The position numbers and the translations under genes are program-made. A DNA stretch of 64,000 nt from Granulicella sibirica (GTDB taxonomy: Bacteria; Acidobacteriota; Terriglobia; Terriglobales; Acidobacteriaceae): positions 1,922,001 through 1,986,000 of the forward strand of contig NZ_RDSM01000001.1 in assembly GCF_004115155.1 (NCBI RefSeq). The letters are read 5' to 3'. Numbering within the stretch: position 1 is the stretch's first letter; every line of letters starts with the position of its first letter. Below are positions 9,308 to 18,398 of the stretch, one piece after another. The notes below the pieces were generated by a model that saw only the letters and a list, made by a program, of their open reading frames with translations, was not told the origin of the DNA and made no database searches.

Positions 9308-10519
9308 GTGAAATTAAAAGCACCGCAGCCTACAAAAACCATGACAGAGTCGAAGAATATCGAAGCTTCCGGAAATTCAGATTCCTTGCCGGTGTTGGGC
9401 GACCTGTCTATCGCTGTTTTTCATGACAATTTTGCACAGATGGGTGGAGCAGAAAGGGTAGCAGAAGCTATCTATGAAGCCCTACCCGGTGCAGATCTCC
9501 TCTCCACGTTATCGGCACCCGAGATTCTCAGCAAAGGGCTTCAGTCCGCCAGAATTACCAACACGTGGATGAATCGGCTGCCAAACAAAGCCCGGCTGTT
9601 CCGGGCCTACTTTCTTCTCTACCCCTTCGCCGTGGATCATGTCGACCTTAGCGCTTACGATCTGATCATCTCGAGCTGTTTTGGGTATGCGAAGGGGGTT
9701 CGCCGGCGAGCCGGTGCAGTCCACGTGTGTTACTGCCATACTCCGATGCGCTGGGTCTGGCGAACCGAAGACTATCTTTCCCGAGAGAAGAACGGCTATC
9801 TGAAAAGCCTCTTGCTGTCTCTCCCACTAAAGTGGCTCAAGAGGTGGGAGATCGGAGCGGCGACCCGACCGGATTTCTACATAGCCAACTCGCGGGTTGT
9901 CGCAGCGAGATTGAAGAGCAGTTTCGGGGTGGAAGCAGAGGTTATCCCGCCGCCGATTGACACAGCGCGTTTTTCACCGACCAAAAAGACGCCTGAGCCA
10001 GAACGGGAGGAGTATTACCTCATCCTTTCCAGGCTCGTTCCTTACAAACGTTTCGATCTTGCAATTCAGGCTTGCTCTCAGACAAATCGCCGACTCGTCG
10101 TCATCGGCGGAGGTCCGGATCGCAAGCGTCTTGAAGAAATGGCCGGTCCCTCAGTGAAGTTTTTGGGCAGGGCGCCGGACGAAGTAGTCACGCAATATGT
10201 TCAGCATTGCGAAGCCCTCCTTTTTCCTGGCGAAGAGGATTTTGGCATGACCCCTCTGGAAGTAAATTCCGCGGGGCGCCCTGTCATCGCCTTCGCGGCC
10301 GGTGGCGCGACTGAGACTATTGTTGACGGCCTTAACGGGGTGTTTTTCGACGAAGCTTCTGTGAGCTCTCTCATTGATGCTATGGACCGATTTGAAAAGA
10401 TGGCCTGGGATGAGGCTGCGATCCAACGCCATGCGGCCACGTACGACATCAAGGTCTTTCAGGAGCGCATTACAGAGTTCGCCAGGAATGCTTTGTCCAA
10501 GCGTTCCTTTCACCCCTGA
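9308..10519 (+). CDS. GT4 family glycosyltransferase (WbaZ-like)
   Basis: 403 residues, GT-B fold. The N-terminal domain (about 35-200) has HDNFAQMGGAERVAEAI and VHVCYCHTPMRWVW. The C-terminal domain has YYLILSRLVPYKRFDLAIQA, VVIGGGPDRKRLEEM and the EX7E motif in GEEDFGMTPLEVNSAGRPV. These are hallmarks of retaining GT4 enzymes, which add mannose or similar sugars from nucleotide donors to lipid-linked acceptors at the cytoplasmic membrane face. The GTG at 9308 follows GAGGAGAGAGG at a somewhat long spacing; ATG 9341 is an alternative without a ribosome-binding site. Monocistronic, divergent from the initiating transferase. Confidence 0.87.
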   Translation: MKLKAPQPTKTMTESKNIEASGNSDSLPVLGDLSIAVFHDNFAQMGGAERVAEAIYEALPGADLLSTLSAPEILSKGLQSARITNTWMNRLPNKARLFRAYFLLYPFAVDHVDLSAYDLIISSCFGYAKGVRRRAGAVHVCYCHTPMRWVWRTEDYLSREKNGYLKSLLLSLPLKWLKRWEIGAATRPDFYIANSRVVAARLKSSFGVEAEVIPPPIDTARFSPTKKTPEPEREEYYLILSRLVPYKRFDLAIQACSQTNRRLVVIGGGPDRKRLEEMAGPSVKFLGRAPDEVVTQYVQHCEALLFPGEEDFGMTPLEVNSAGRPVIAFAAGGATETIVDGLNGVFFDEASVSSLIDAMDRFEKMAWDEAAIQRHAATYDIKVFQERITEFARNALSKRSFHP

Positions 10520-11321
10520 ACCGGGGCATCCCGAGCGCGATCTACAGGGCAGCATCTTCGAATGGCATACTTCGCTCATTCAACAGATAGGTGTCAATCA
10601 ACCGCTACGCCATCAGTCCACTCCCCGAAGACTGCATCTTTTGTTGAGGACTTGTTCTGTCAACGCTGGGGCGACTTGTCCTGCAATGCTATTAAGCGTC
10701 GGCACAAGAAGAAGCTGCTTCAGGCCCGGTTTTTCTCGTGCAACTGAGTCATCCCTAAGCTTCGTCCAGCTCCAGGCAGAGTACTTCGCCTTCCACGGAT
10801 AGAAGGTCGGAGCGGATCAATCACCTGCATCCCGCAACCCCGCCCCGCGCGAAAGGCTCGGACGCGTTATGCCGATGGCAGCCAGCTTGAGATCGGGATT
10901 GATGCCGCTGAACGGCTGTTGCGAGCCGCCTCTCTTGGGCGTGAGAGCTGTTATTTGGCGGATCAAATGATGGACGAGAGGTAGCGGCCGCTTTAATCTC
11001 CTTCTGCTCGGTTCAGCCAAATTTACTTGGCTCGACCCTGAGCTGTATCTGCTAGAGATCCCGTATACATCGCATATCTGTCCACCTGGAAAAGTTTCAA
11101 CTCCGTGCTGAAGCATGACTCTTGCCGAAGCTATAGGCACGTTACAAAAGTCGTCGAGCGGGTTGGATGGAAAGCTATTTGAGTGGATATGTCTGCAAAT
11201 GCCAAGATAACGCAGGTAATCATCACTCTTAGTTTCCTTTGTCAAGTTTGCAGCTTTCGAGTGATAGGGATACCCCCAAGGGGCAATTCCCGTATGCGCT
11301 CGCTCCTGCAATCCTCGTCCT
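10520..11321. other. Intergenic region without recognisable gene
   Basis: About 800 bases. A minus-strand frame of 188 codons (10817-11383) has no family features, overlaps the start of the next gene and looks spurious. No tRNA, riboswitch or strong terminator was seen. It presumably holds the leader and promoter of the beta-helix gene at 11322. Confidence 0.45.
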
Positions 11322-13943
11322 ATGAAAAACTTATACCGTAATAACCCTGTTGTACTTGGCTTCTCATTGAATAAATCAGGCAACTCTGCAAATACGGATA
11401 AAGTTCAGGCAATATCGAGAACTTCCGGGAACTTGCAAAGGATGGCCCTAACCTCTAGAGCGGAATCCATCCTTAGGAACATCTTCGGCAGCCTGCCTAC
11501 CTTCGAAGCTTCTCGGAGTGCGGTTTTCAATTCTCTTCTTCCCGTCATGTTCCTCTTGGGCCTTTGCTCGAACGTGGCCCACGCTGCAACGACCTATTAT
11601 GTCGATAGCAGGAATGGGTCAGACGAATGGGCCGGCACGACCCCAGCGAGGGCTTTCAAAACCATCGCTAAGATCAACACCCTCACACCTCTTCTCAAGC
11701 CTGGGGACCAGGTTCTGCTCCACGCTGGATATAGGTATACGGATGATTACATCCGCTGCGAAAGCCTCGTGAGCGCGTCCGCGACCACTACCCTCACGAA
11801 TACTCCGCCAACCTGCTCGGGAAATGCGAGTGCTCCTGTTACCTTTGGGCGTTTCGCCGGTGGACCTGACCCCATCATCGATGCCGCCGATCCACTGACA
11901 GACCTTGTCTGGAGATCGCTTGGCAACGGCGTGTATTCGACGCAACTCACTACTGCTCCACAGAAGCTTTATATCGACAAATTGAGCCAGACCCCACAAC
12001 TCATGCCCGTCCCGAACTATGTCGGCACTTATAACTCGCGAGGGACGACGACCTATCAGCCTTGGGATTCAGTCCTCGATTCTTCTACCGGTCTTTATCA
12101 GATGAATGGCGGCAATACACCGCAGGCGGCGACACTCAATGTGCTGGGTCTCGGCGGAGTGTGGGTTAGCCCGTACGCAGGCGCGTCGGCACCTGGCGGC
12201 GTGATGTCACAGGTGTTTGCTCCGACCAATACCGGGATACAGAACGTGGAGGCAATCGGCGGTGGATCTGTTTACTTTTCACTGTACGGCGGGGTGGGCT
12301 ACCCAGCGAGCTTCAGCTTTACTTCTTCCGGCGGCGGTTCAGTTGGCGGGGTCGCTTGCTCGGTGAAGGGAACGGTCAACTCCGTCAGCGGAGTTCCGGT
12401 GAACCAGATCACCTATACCGTCAATCACGGATGCAGCACAATTCCTAAGATTTCTGTAACGGGAGCAACCGGGAGCGGACTGAAATTCTATGGCCGGCTC
12501 GACGGTGGAAGCTTCTACTATGCGACGACGTCACAGAATGGCGCTTTGGCTAATGAACTCTACGTCCATCTAGCTGATGGCAGCAACCCGGCTAACCACA
12601 CTTTTTACGCGACACACCGGTCCTATGGCGTGCTGCTGCGCGGCGTAAATTACGTCAACGTGACGCATATCCAGTTTGCTCACCAACTCAAGAGCGGCAT
12701 CCTTTCTTTCCCTTACGCTAGTTCCAACCTGGCGGGCAAGTACTGGACGAACGAGTACATTACCATCTCTTATCCTACCTGCTGGAACACTGGCGACACC
12801 GTCAGCGACACACTGGGCTGGGCCGGCGGCACAAGCAGAACGGCTAACCTGGAGGCTTGCGTCGTACTTCGGGCATCTGGCGACACGAACCCCCATCTTG
12901 TCCGCGGAGATTCCATTTCAGATGGCTGGTCTGGGCTGATTGATACGTACTATGGCCGCAACGACGCTAACCACGCAAACTTCGAGCTCGCCGGACTTGA
13001 TGGGACAAAGACGGTGGGTGGAGTAACCACCAATTATCCTGTTATCCAGTACAGCTATGGAAGCAGCCACAACACAGCTTGCATTCGCTTCGGTGGTGTT
13101 GGCCTCTCGAGGGATGTGTCTTATCTAGGCAAGGGTGGCATCGTCAGCAACAACGAGTGCACAGACAACGCAAGCGGAAACATATTCTTCGGAGCGACGG
13201 CCGGAGGACGGGTCTCCCATAACTTTGTCCACGATAGTTTGGGCGAAGGAATTCAGGCGGGAGGCTTTTCAACAAGTGTTGCTGACGCAACCTCTTACGA
13301 GGCTCAAGTCTTTGACCACAACATCATCACCAACCTGGGATACAGCGCGACGTTGACTTTGTACAACGGAATCGATATCAACAACGGCTACGAGGGCGCT
13401 GCATATCCTTACGCGAAGGACATGCACGTCATCAACAACACGATCGTGAACACATCAGCATCCTGCATGACGATGGAGATGAATGTCGTCTCGACTCACG
13501 TGCATGATAATGCCTGTGTTCAGGCGGCGAGCTACTTCCCTACAGGATGGGTTTGCCCAAACTGCATCACGACAACTAACAACGCTGCTGGAATCTTTGC
13601 TCGGTTGGCCTCGCTGCAGTATTCCGCGCCGATGGACTGGCATAACAATGCCTGGCAGAATCAAGGTGGTTCTGTAGCTTCGTGGGTGATCTATAACGTG
13701 CAGAATGTCGGTTCCAATCGAGGTACCTGTGGGGCGATCAATGGGTTCCTCCGGAAGGTCGACACTGCCGCTCCGGGTGACCCCAACTCCTTCTGCACTG
13801 CGACGCCGGGCTTCAGCAATGTTACCGCTGAGGACTTCAGGCTGACCGCATCGTCCCCGCTGAGGGCTGCAGGTTCAGGCGGGAGTGACATCGGCGCTCT
13901 GTCCTATGCGTCGCCCATGTTCACGGTCGGTCCCAGAATCTAG
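11322..13943 (+). CDS. Secreted right-handed parallel beta-helix protein (long paralogue A)
   Basis: 873 residues if started at 11322. The hydrophobic signal segment SLLPVMFLLGLCSNVAHA ends about residue 88, before ATTYYVDSRNGSDEWAG, so the true start may be the ATG at 11442 (48-residue leader); neither start has a good ribosome-binding site. The mature protein has PGDQVLLHAGYRYTDDYIRC, PPTCSG, a Gly/Ser-rich insert, then about 400 residues of beta-helix coils (ISNNECTDNASGNIFFG, MHVINNTIVNTSAS) and the ending SPLRAAGSGGSDIGALSY. It is clearly homologous, domain for domain, to the protein at 32601 and shares blocks with 5128. Expected outside the inner membrane, acting on or bound to polysaccharide. 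Confidence 0.75.
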   Translation: MKNLYRNNPVVLGFSLNKSGNSANTDKVQAISRTSGNLQRMALTSRAESILRNIFGSLPTFEASRSAVFNSLLPVMFLLGLCSNVAHAATTYYVDSRNGSDEWAGTTPARAFKTIAKINTLTPLLKPGDQVLLHAGYRYTDDYIRCESLVSASATTTLTNTPPTCSGNASAPVTFGRFAGGPDPIIDAADPLTDLVWRSLGNGVYSTQLTTAPQKLYIDKLSQTPQLMPVPNYVGTYNSRGTTTYQPWDSVLDSSTGLYQMNGGNTPQAATLNVLGLGGVWVSPYAGASAPGGVMSQVFAPTNTGIQNVEAIGGGSVYFSLYGGVGYPASFSFTSSGGGSVGGVACSVKGTVNSVSGVPVNQITYTVNHGCSTIPKISVTGATGSGLKFYGRLDGGSFYYATTSQNGALANELYVHLADGSNPANHTFYATHRSYGVLLRGVNYVNVTHIQFAHQLKSGILSFPYASSNLAGKYWTNEYITISYPTCWNTGDTVSDTLGWAGGTSRTANLEACVVLRASGDTNPHLVRGDSISDGWSGLIDTYYGRNDANHANFELAGLDGTKTVGGVTTNYPVIQYSYGSSHNTACIRFGGVGLSRDVSYLGKGGIVSNNECTDNASGNIFFGATAGGRVSHNFVHDSLGEGIQAGGFSTSVADATSYEAQVFDHNIITNLGYSATLTLYNGIDINNGYEGAAYPYAKDMHVINNTIVNTSASCMTMEMNVVSTHVHDNACVQAASYFPTGWVCPNCITTTNNAAGIFARLASLQYSAPMDWHNNAWQNQGGSVASWVIYNVQNVGSNRGTCGAINGFLRKVDTAAPGDPNSFCTATPGFSNVTAEDFRLTASSPLRAAGSGGSDIGALSYASPMFTVGPRI

Positions 13944-13992
13944 GGCTGCTCGTCAAGGTGGTCGGCTACAATCAAATAGCAATGTTCGCGAA

Positions 13993-14026
13993 GAACCGGC
14001 CAAACTCAACCAAGTTTGGCCGGTTC
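13993..14026. terminator. Strong hairpin after the beta-helix gene
   Basis: GAACCGGCCAAACT (13993-14006) and AGTTTGGCCGGTTC (14013-14026) form a perfect 14-bp stem with loop CAACCA, 50 bases past the stop of the gene ending at 13943. There is no T run after it, so termination may be partial or the hairpin may protect the mRNA end. Confidence 0.6.
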
Positions 14027-14160
14027 GCACGTAGAACGAGTGGCAGGACATCCATAAGCGGGATTGTGCCACGGGACATCGGATGCCGGTCGATGCGCCC
14101 GGTCGGAATAGATAAGCAAAGCAGACAGTTGGGATGCTGGTAGCGTTTTAGGATAGGAAG

Positions 14161-15063
14161 ATGCCAACTCTACTGCAGATCGTGATACTCGCCCTGGTGC
14201 AAGGGCTCACGGAACTATTGCCGGTTTCAAGCTCGGCACATGTCATCTTGCTCGAGAGTTTGATGGGGCTCGACCCGGGATCCCCCAGCATGTCACTGTT
14301 ACTTGTGATGCTGCATACGGGAACCATGTTTTCGGTAATCGTGTACTTCTGGAAGCGTTGGAAGCAGACATACTTTCGAAGCTCAGAGGAGTTTGGACAA
14401 ATCTTCTTGAGGGTCTTCATCGCAACCTTGCTTACGGGCGCCGTGGGCTATCCCCTGAAGCACTACATCGAGACCGAATTTGTCTTTGGTCGAGGCAAGC
14501 AGACCGTCGAACAGCTTTTCGGGCGTCTCGACCTGATTGCTCCCGCTCTTTTTTGCGGAGGGTTGCTGAGTTGTATCGCGGGGCTATTTGAGCCAATCTA
14601 TCGCCGTCAGCAAAAGACGTTCGAATACGTTCAAGTATCGAAGGAGTTGTCCGCGTGGCAGGCAGCGGTGATTGGTGCGGTGCAGGGGTTGTCGCTCCCA
14701 TTTCGAGGCTTTTCCCGATCCGGCTCCACCATTTCGACGGGAATGCTCATTGGTGTCAAACGAAAGCAGGCGGAGAGCTTCAGTTTTGCCCTTGCGGTCG
14801 TGTTGACTCCTCCGGTAGTTGTCTATGAGATTCTACGGTTGGTCAAAACAACCCAGAAAGCTGCACTTTCGGGAACGCCTGTTTCGTTATCCGGACCTCT
14901 CGTTTTGGGCGTTCTTGGAATGAGCCTGTCGTTTTTGTCAGGCCTGGGGGCGCTGAGGTGGCTTGAGAAGTGGCTTGAGGGAGGCATGTGGCTTTTGTTC
15001 GGCACCTACTGCCTTTTTATGTCGGGAGCAATTTATTTCATTAAGACAAACTACCTTTACTGA
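14161..15063 (+). CDS. uppP: Undecaprenyl-diphosphatase UppP/BacA
   Basis: 300 residues, mostly hydrophobic with about eight helices. Two family signature regions are present: VQGLTELLPVSSSAH at residues 13-27, with the catalytic Glu, and QGLSLPFRGFSRSGSTIS near residues 178-195, with the SRSG motif. The second motif reads PFRGFSRSG where most UppP proteins have PGxSRSG. The enzyme removes a phosphate from undecaprenyl diphosphate released by glycan polymerisation, returning the carrier lipid. The start ATG 14161 has AGGATAGG upstream. Its place in an exopolysaccharide locus suggests a copy dedicated to recycling the lipid used there; whether the genome has another copy cannot be seen. Confidence 0.9.
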   Translation: MPTLLQIVILALVQGLTELLPVSSSAHVILLESLMGLDPGSPSMSLLLVMLHTGTMFSVIVYFWKRWKQTYFRSSEEFGQIFLRVFIATLLTGAVGYPLKHYIETEFVFGRGKQTVEQLFGRLDLIAPALFCGGLLSCIAGLFEPIYRRQQKTFEYVQVSKELSAWQAAVIGAVQGLSLPFRGFSRSGSTISTGMLIGVKRKQAESFSFALAVVLTPPVVVYEILRLVKTTQKAALSGTPVSLSGPLVLGVLGMSLSFLSGLGALRWLEKWLEGGMWLLFGTYCLFMSGAIYFIKTNYLY

Positions 15064-15112
15064 TACCCGTGGCAGCCAGCGTTGCCGAGCTTCCCTTTAA
15101 ATAGCTGAATGC

Positions 15113-15547
15113 TCACCTTCCAAGGGAAGCTACGCAACTGAGGTGGTCTCCACCCCCGATACATTTGAGTGTGATGTTTCCGGGTCCTCGCACGCCAGCG
15201 GTTTGCCCCGGTTTCAAGGTGAGTGCTCCCCCTGGAATAATGAAGAGGCAGCCGGGTGGATCAGACGTATTGTTCGCATCCGAAGTTGCGGAAACGCACT
15301 TTATAGCCTCGGCTCCGATAATGGCAGTAGTGTCGTTTTGTATGCCAGGTTTGGGAGGGCGGCTTGCCGACAGCCCGTCGGCAGCGAGCAGGGGATGGCA
15401 CGTTAGCATCGCTAGAACGGCCGCAATGAAGATCGAAGGGGCCAAACTGCAAAGCTCTTTCATGAGAGACCGAGCCTTTAGCCGTCGGCCGAAAGCAGCC
15501 CTCTCGAAAGGATATTGCCTATCGATGCTGTTGCTGGTTTTGGTCAT
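15113..15547 (-). CDS. Small secreted protein of unknown function
   Basis: 144 residues if started at ATG 15547, which has GGAG upstream; an internal ATG at 15463 would give a tidy signal peptide (MKELCSLAPSIFIAAVLAML, cleavage near LLAADG). The mature part is about 90 residues with four Cys (IKCVSA, GCLFIIPGG, LKCIGGGDHLSC), suggesting disulfides. No family is recognised. It begins 17 bases after the GMC oxidoreductase stop, so it is probably the last gene of the exopolysaccharide operon and may be a partner or substrate-binding protein of that enzyme (inference). Confidence 0.6.
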   Translation of the reverse strand: MTKTSNSIDRQYPFERAAFGRRLKARSLMKELCSLAPSIFIAAVLAMLTCHPLLAADGLSASRPPKPGIQNDTTAIIGAEAIKCVSATSDANNTSDPPGCLFIIPGGALTLKPGQTAGVRGPGNITLKCIGGGDHLSCVASLGR

Positions 15548-15564
15548 AACTGACAGATCTCCAT

Positions 15565-17157
15565 TTATGAGAGGAGTACTTGCAGATGATCGCAGAGCTT
15601 CATCGTGGTCGCGAGTAAGGTTAGGGTGCTGTTAGCATGCCCCCCCGTCGAAAATACAGAGCTTCCCGCGACGTAGAGGTCATCTACTCCGTGTATCTTT
15701 GCATTTCGGTCGACGACCCCCTGCATAGGATCGTCGGACATTCGAGTTGTACACATGTGGTGTGGCCCGCCTGCAAGTGAATCCGGCCAGCCCCCATCAC
15801 GCAGCCATTCGGCCTCGTGAACGTCCCCGAGTCCTAAGCGTGAAAACTCCGACTTGGTCGTCTCAATGAGAAGGCGGAAGGAGCGGTGATCAATTTCACT
15901 CGTGTGCCAATCCAGAACCGATTTCCGCATTCCTAGCTGATCGAGGTCGTTGCCAATTCGAATTCGACTCTCCGGGATAGGCGCCTGCTCTGCGCGGGCA
16001 TATAGGACAAAGGATTTCGGCTTGCCAATCGGCCGCGTTCCATATCTCATCCTGCGGTATGTGTCTGGAAGTGCCACATGCGGTTGACTCAGCATGCTAA
16101 CGGCGCTCTTGACGGATTTCGCGCCAACCTTCCGATTGACGATATCGCTCCACAGATCTTTGGCCGCCTTCCAGACATAGTTTGCGTCGTACACGGCGTC
16201 AATGGAGATACTCGCATTAAGGGTTTTATGCTTCTCTTGAGCGACAGGGGAAAGCGTCATTCCCGGGCGGGCGTGGGATCTCCCAAGATTCCACCAATGC
16301 GCATAGTCTGTCAGCTTGCTGCCCGACTCCGGAATCGTCACCGTGGCGCATTCCGCCTGTAGATGCTCATTAAAAAATCGCCCTACCAGGTCGTGCTGGT
16401 TGCCGACGCCTGCCGGCATTTTATCGTTGGAGACGAGCAGCATCCGGACGTTCTCGATGCCACCGCATGCCAGCACAAAGCATTTAGCCTGCACTCTACC
16501 TGTACGCCCATCAAGAGTTTTCGTTTGCACCCAACTCATTCGATTTGCGTTTTCGTCCAACTTCAAACCAACAACATTGGCGTGCAGGTAGACAGTAATG
16601 TTCGTTGCCTGCTCCAGGTCTGTATGGAATTTCTTCGCGAATCGGATGTGTTTGTTCCCATACCGATTATTCATCTGCCAAAAGTGCGACCAAAGAAGAT
16701 CTCCGTTCAGCGGAAGAGCCTTTTTTCCTATGGTGTCCCACATTTTGGCATCGTAGCCGTATGGCCCAATGCCGCACAGATCATGTGCTCTGCGGAAATA
16801 CGGATCCATCTCTGCCTCAGGGAAGGGCCAGCCGCTGTACGGCACCCAGCTTCGCTCACGAAAATCGATCTCAGTCATTGGTGTGCACATGCCACCCCAG
16901 CAGTTCGTGCTCCCACCAAAGAAACGTGACCGGCAATGGTCCAGCGTCTCGTAATACGGCTCGCCGACGCTATCGCCCTCGTAGAGGGCTTGAAGCTGTG
17001 GATCAAGCTTATAGCCGCCGCTCTCGAGAAGGGCTACGGTCGTCTTTGATCCCGCAAAATGGCGAGCGATGGCAATGCCTGCCGCGCCAGCTCCGATGAC
17101 ACACAGATCGACCTCGATGGGCTGGGAGACGTCCCGGGTCCGATAGTCAACAATCAT
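15565..17157 (-). CDS. GMC-family FAD-dependent oxidoreductase
   Basis: 530 residues. The N-terminus has the FAD-binding motif VIGAGAAGIAIARHF (about residues 19-33) and ESGGYKLDPQLQALYEG; FFGGSTNCWGGMC follows near 85. The C-terminal GMC domain has GGPHHMCTTRM and a final GGHANSTLTLLATTMKLCDHL with the His expected in the active site. GMC enzymes oxidise alcohols or sugars with flavin. No signal peptide is seen, so a cytoplasmic role on a sugar or lipid-linked intermediate is likely. The start ATG 17157 has GAGAGG upstream. It follows the GT4 gene by 128 bases and precedes a small secreted protein, suggesting it tailors the polymer precursor; the substrate is unknown. Confidence 0.82.
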   Translation of the reverse strand: MIVDYRTRDVSQPIEVDLCVIGAGAAGIAIARHFAGSKTTVALLESGGYKLDPQLQALYEGDSVGEPYYETLDHCRSRFFGGSTNCWGGMCTPMTEIDFRERSWVPYSGWPFPEAEMDPYFRRAHDLCGIGPYGYDAKMWDTIGKKALPLNGDLLWSHFWQMNNRYGNKHIRFAKKFHTDLEQATNITVYLHANVVGLKLDENANRMSWVQTKTLDGRTGRVQAKCFVLACGGIENVRMLLVSNDKMPAGVGNQHDLVGRFFNEHLQAECATVTIPESGSKLTDYAHWWNLGRSHARPGMTLSPVAQEKHKTLNASISIDAVYDANYVWKAAKDLWSDIVNRKVGAKSVKSAVSMLSQPHVALPDTYRRMRYGTRPIGKPKSFVLYARAEQAPIPESRIRIGNDLDQLGMRKSVLDWHTSEIDHRSFRLLIETTKSEFSRLGLGDVHEAEWLRDGGWPDSLAGGPHHMCTTRMSDDPMQGVVDRNAKIHGVDDLYVAGSSVFSTGGHANSTLTLLATTMKLCDHLQVLLS

Positions 17158-17285
17158 GCAACCTCTCTATCCATCCTGGATATGGTGATTCATCCTGTTG
17201 CTGTCGAGTGCCTTGTGGAGGGTCGCCGAAGATGACAGAAGCATGTCATTCTCCTGCTCGCCGGCGTTCCTAGCCGCGCCATTCT

Positions 17286-18362
17286 TTATCGATTGATGTC
17301 TGACCGCACAACTTCCCGGTAGACATCCATCACTTCTTCAGTCATACGAGCGACGGTGAATCGTTCAAGACCTATCCCGGCTCTTCGTCGCCATTCCTGG
17401 CGAAGATTATCATCTTGAAGGAGACTGAGGATTGCCTCTGCCAGGTCCTTCGGTGACTGGGCGGGTACGAGAATGCCAGCTTCTCCGCCGTCGAGAGCTT
17501 CCGGGATTCCATCCACATCGGAGGCTACGATGGCGCACCCCGCCTCACGCGCCTCGGCAAGGACCAGCCCGAATGAGTCCCTTCGCGAGGCGAGCACAAA
17601 AACGTCACTGCTTATCATGAGTCTCTGAGGGTTTGGAGTAAAACCGAGAAAATGGATGCGGTCGCGCATGGGGGAGTCTGCGGCTTGCTGCTCGAACAGG
17701 GGCTTCTCTGGTCCTATACCTGCGAGGTATAGATGTGCCTCGCTCAACTGCGCTCCCACGATTTCAAACGCTTGGATGAGTTCTGAGATCCCCTTGCGGT
17801 GACTCATTCCCGCCACTGTAAGAATGGCTGGCCGAAGAAGTGGTTCTGGCACCTGATCGGAAATCTTTGGGACGCGAGGACTTCGGACTGTTCCATTCAG
17901 TACTGTCCGCAGTTTCGTTGCCGGCACACCCAGGTCAAGCATGCTTTGCTGGACCGATGCGCTCACGGTAATCAATCGGTCTGCCCAGCTCATGCGGTGC
18001 GCTGACCTATCGTGCACATTGTGCAGGTGACCGATCATGGGAATACCATAAAGCTTCGTCCACGGAATCACAAGAAGCAGGGCCGTCTGCATGTGAGCAT
18101 GGACGACATCCGGCTTGAACTCCCGCAGGACTTGTCGCGACTTGAAGCTTGCCGGCAAGAGATTTGCGAGGGTCTGCTCTTGCATATTCTTAAAAACCTC
18201 CACTCCAAAGGAGCGGAGCATCGTCTCATATCCGCCGTCAGGACCAGTGAGAAAGGCCACGGTATGTCCGGCCTTCTTCTGCTCGATCGCGACGTCGACC
18301 GCGAGGTTGACGATGCCATTTCCAAAACTAGAGAGCCTGTTCAAGATGTGAAGAATACGCAT
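17286..18362 (-). CDS. GT4 family glycosyltransferase
   Basis: 358 residues. Features are RILHILNRLSSFGNGIVNLA at the N-terminus, PDVVHAHMQTALLL, then the C-terminal GT-B domain ILTVAGMSHRKGISELIQAF, RIHFLGFTPNPQRLM and the EX7E-like DSFGLVLAEAREAGCAIVAS. The ATG at 18362 was chosen because GAGG lies six bases upstream; a longer frame would need a TTG at 18386. It starts 36 bases after the flippase stop, in line with one operon. Likely a cytoplasmic-face transferase building the repeat unit; donor and acceptor unknown. Confidence 0.85.
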   Translation of the reverse strand: MRILHILNRLSSFGNGIVNLAVDVAIEQKKAGHTVAFLTGPDGGYETMLRSFGVEVFKNMQEQTLANLLPASFKSRQVLREFKPDVVHAHMQTALLLVIPWTKLYGIPMIGHLHNVHDRSAHRMSWADRLITVSASVQQSMLDLGVPATKLRTVLNGTVRSPRVPKISDQVPEPLLRPAILTVAGMSHRKGISELIQAFEIVGAQLSEAHLYLAGIGPEKPLFEQQAADSPMRDRIHFLGFTPNPQRLMISSDVFVLASRRDSFGLVLAEAREAGCAIVASDVDGIPEALDGGEAGILVPAQSPKDLAEAILSLLQDDNLRQEWRRRAGIGLERFTVARMTEEVMDVYREVVRSDINR

Positions 18363-18398
18363 ACAGAGCCTCGCACTCGTTACCAACCGAAGCGGTAT

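Noticed and set aside
10817..11383. 188-codon minus-strand frame in the gap before the beta-helix gene
   Set aside because: No family features, unusual composition and overlap with the next gene's start.
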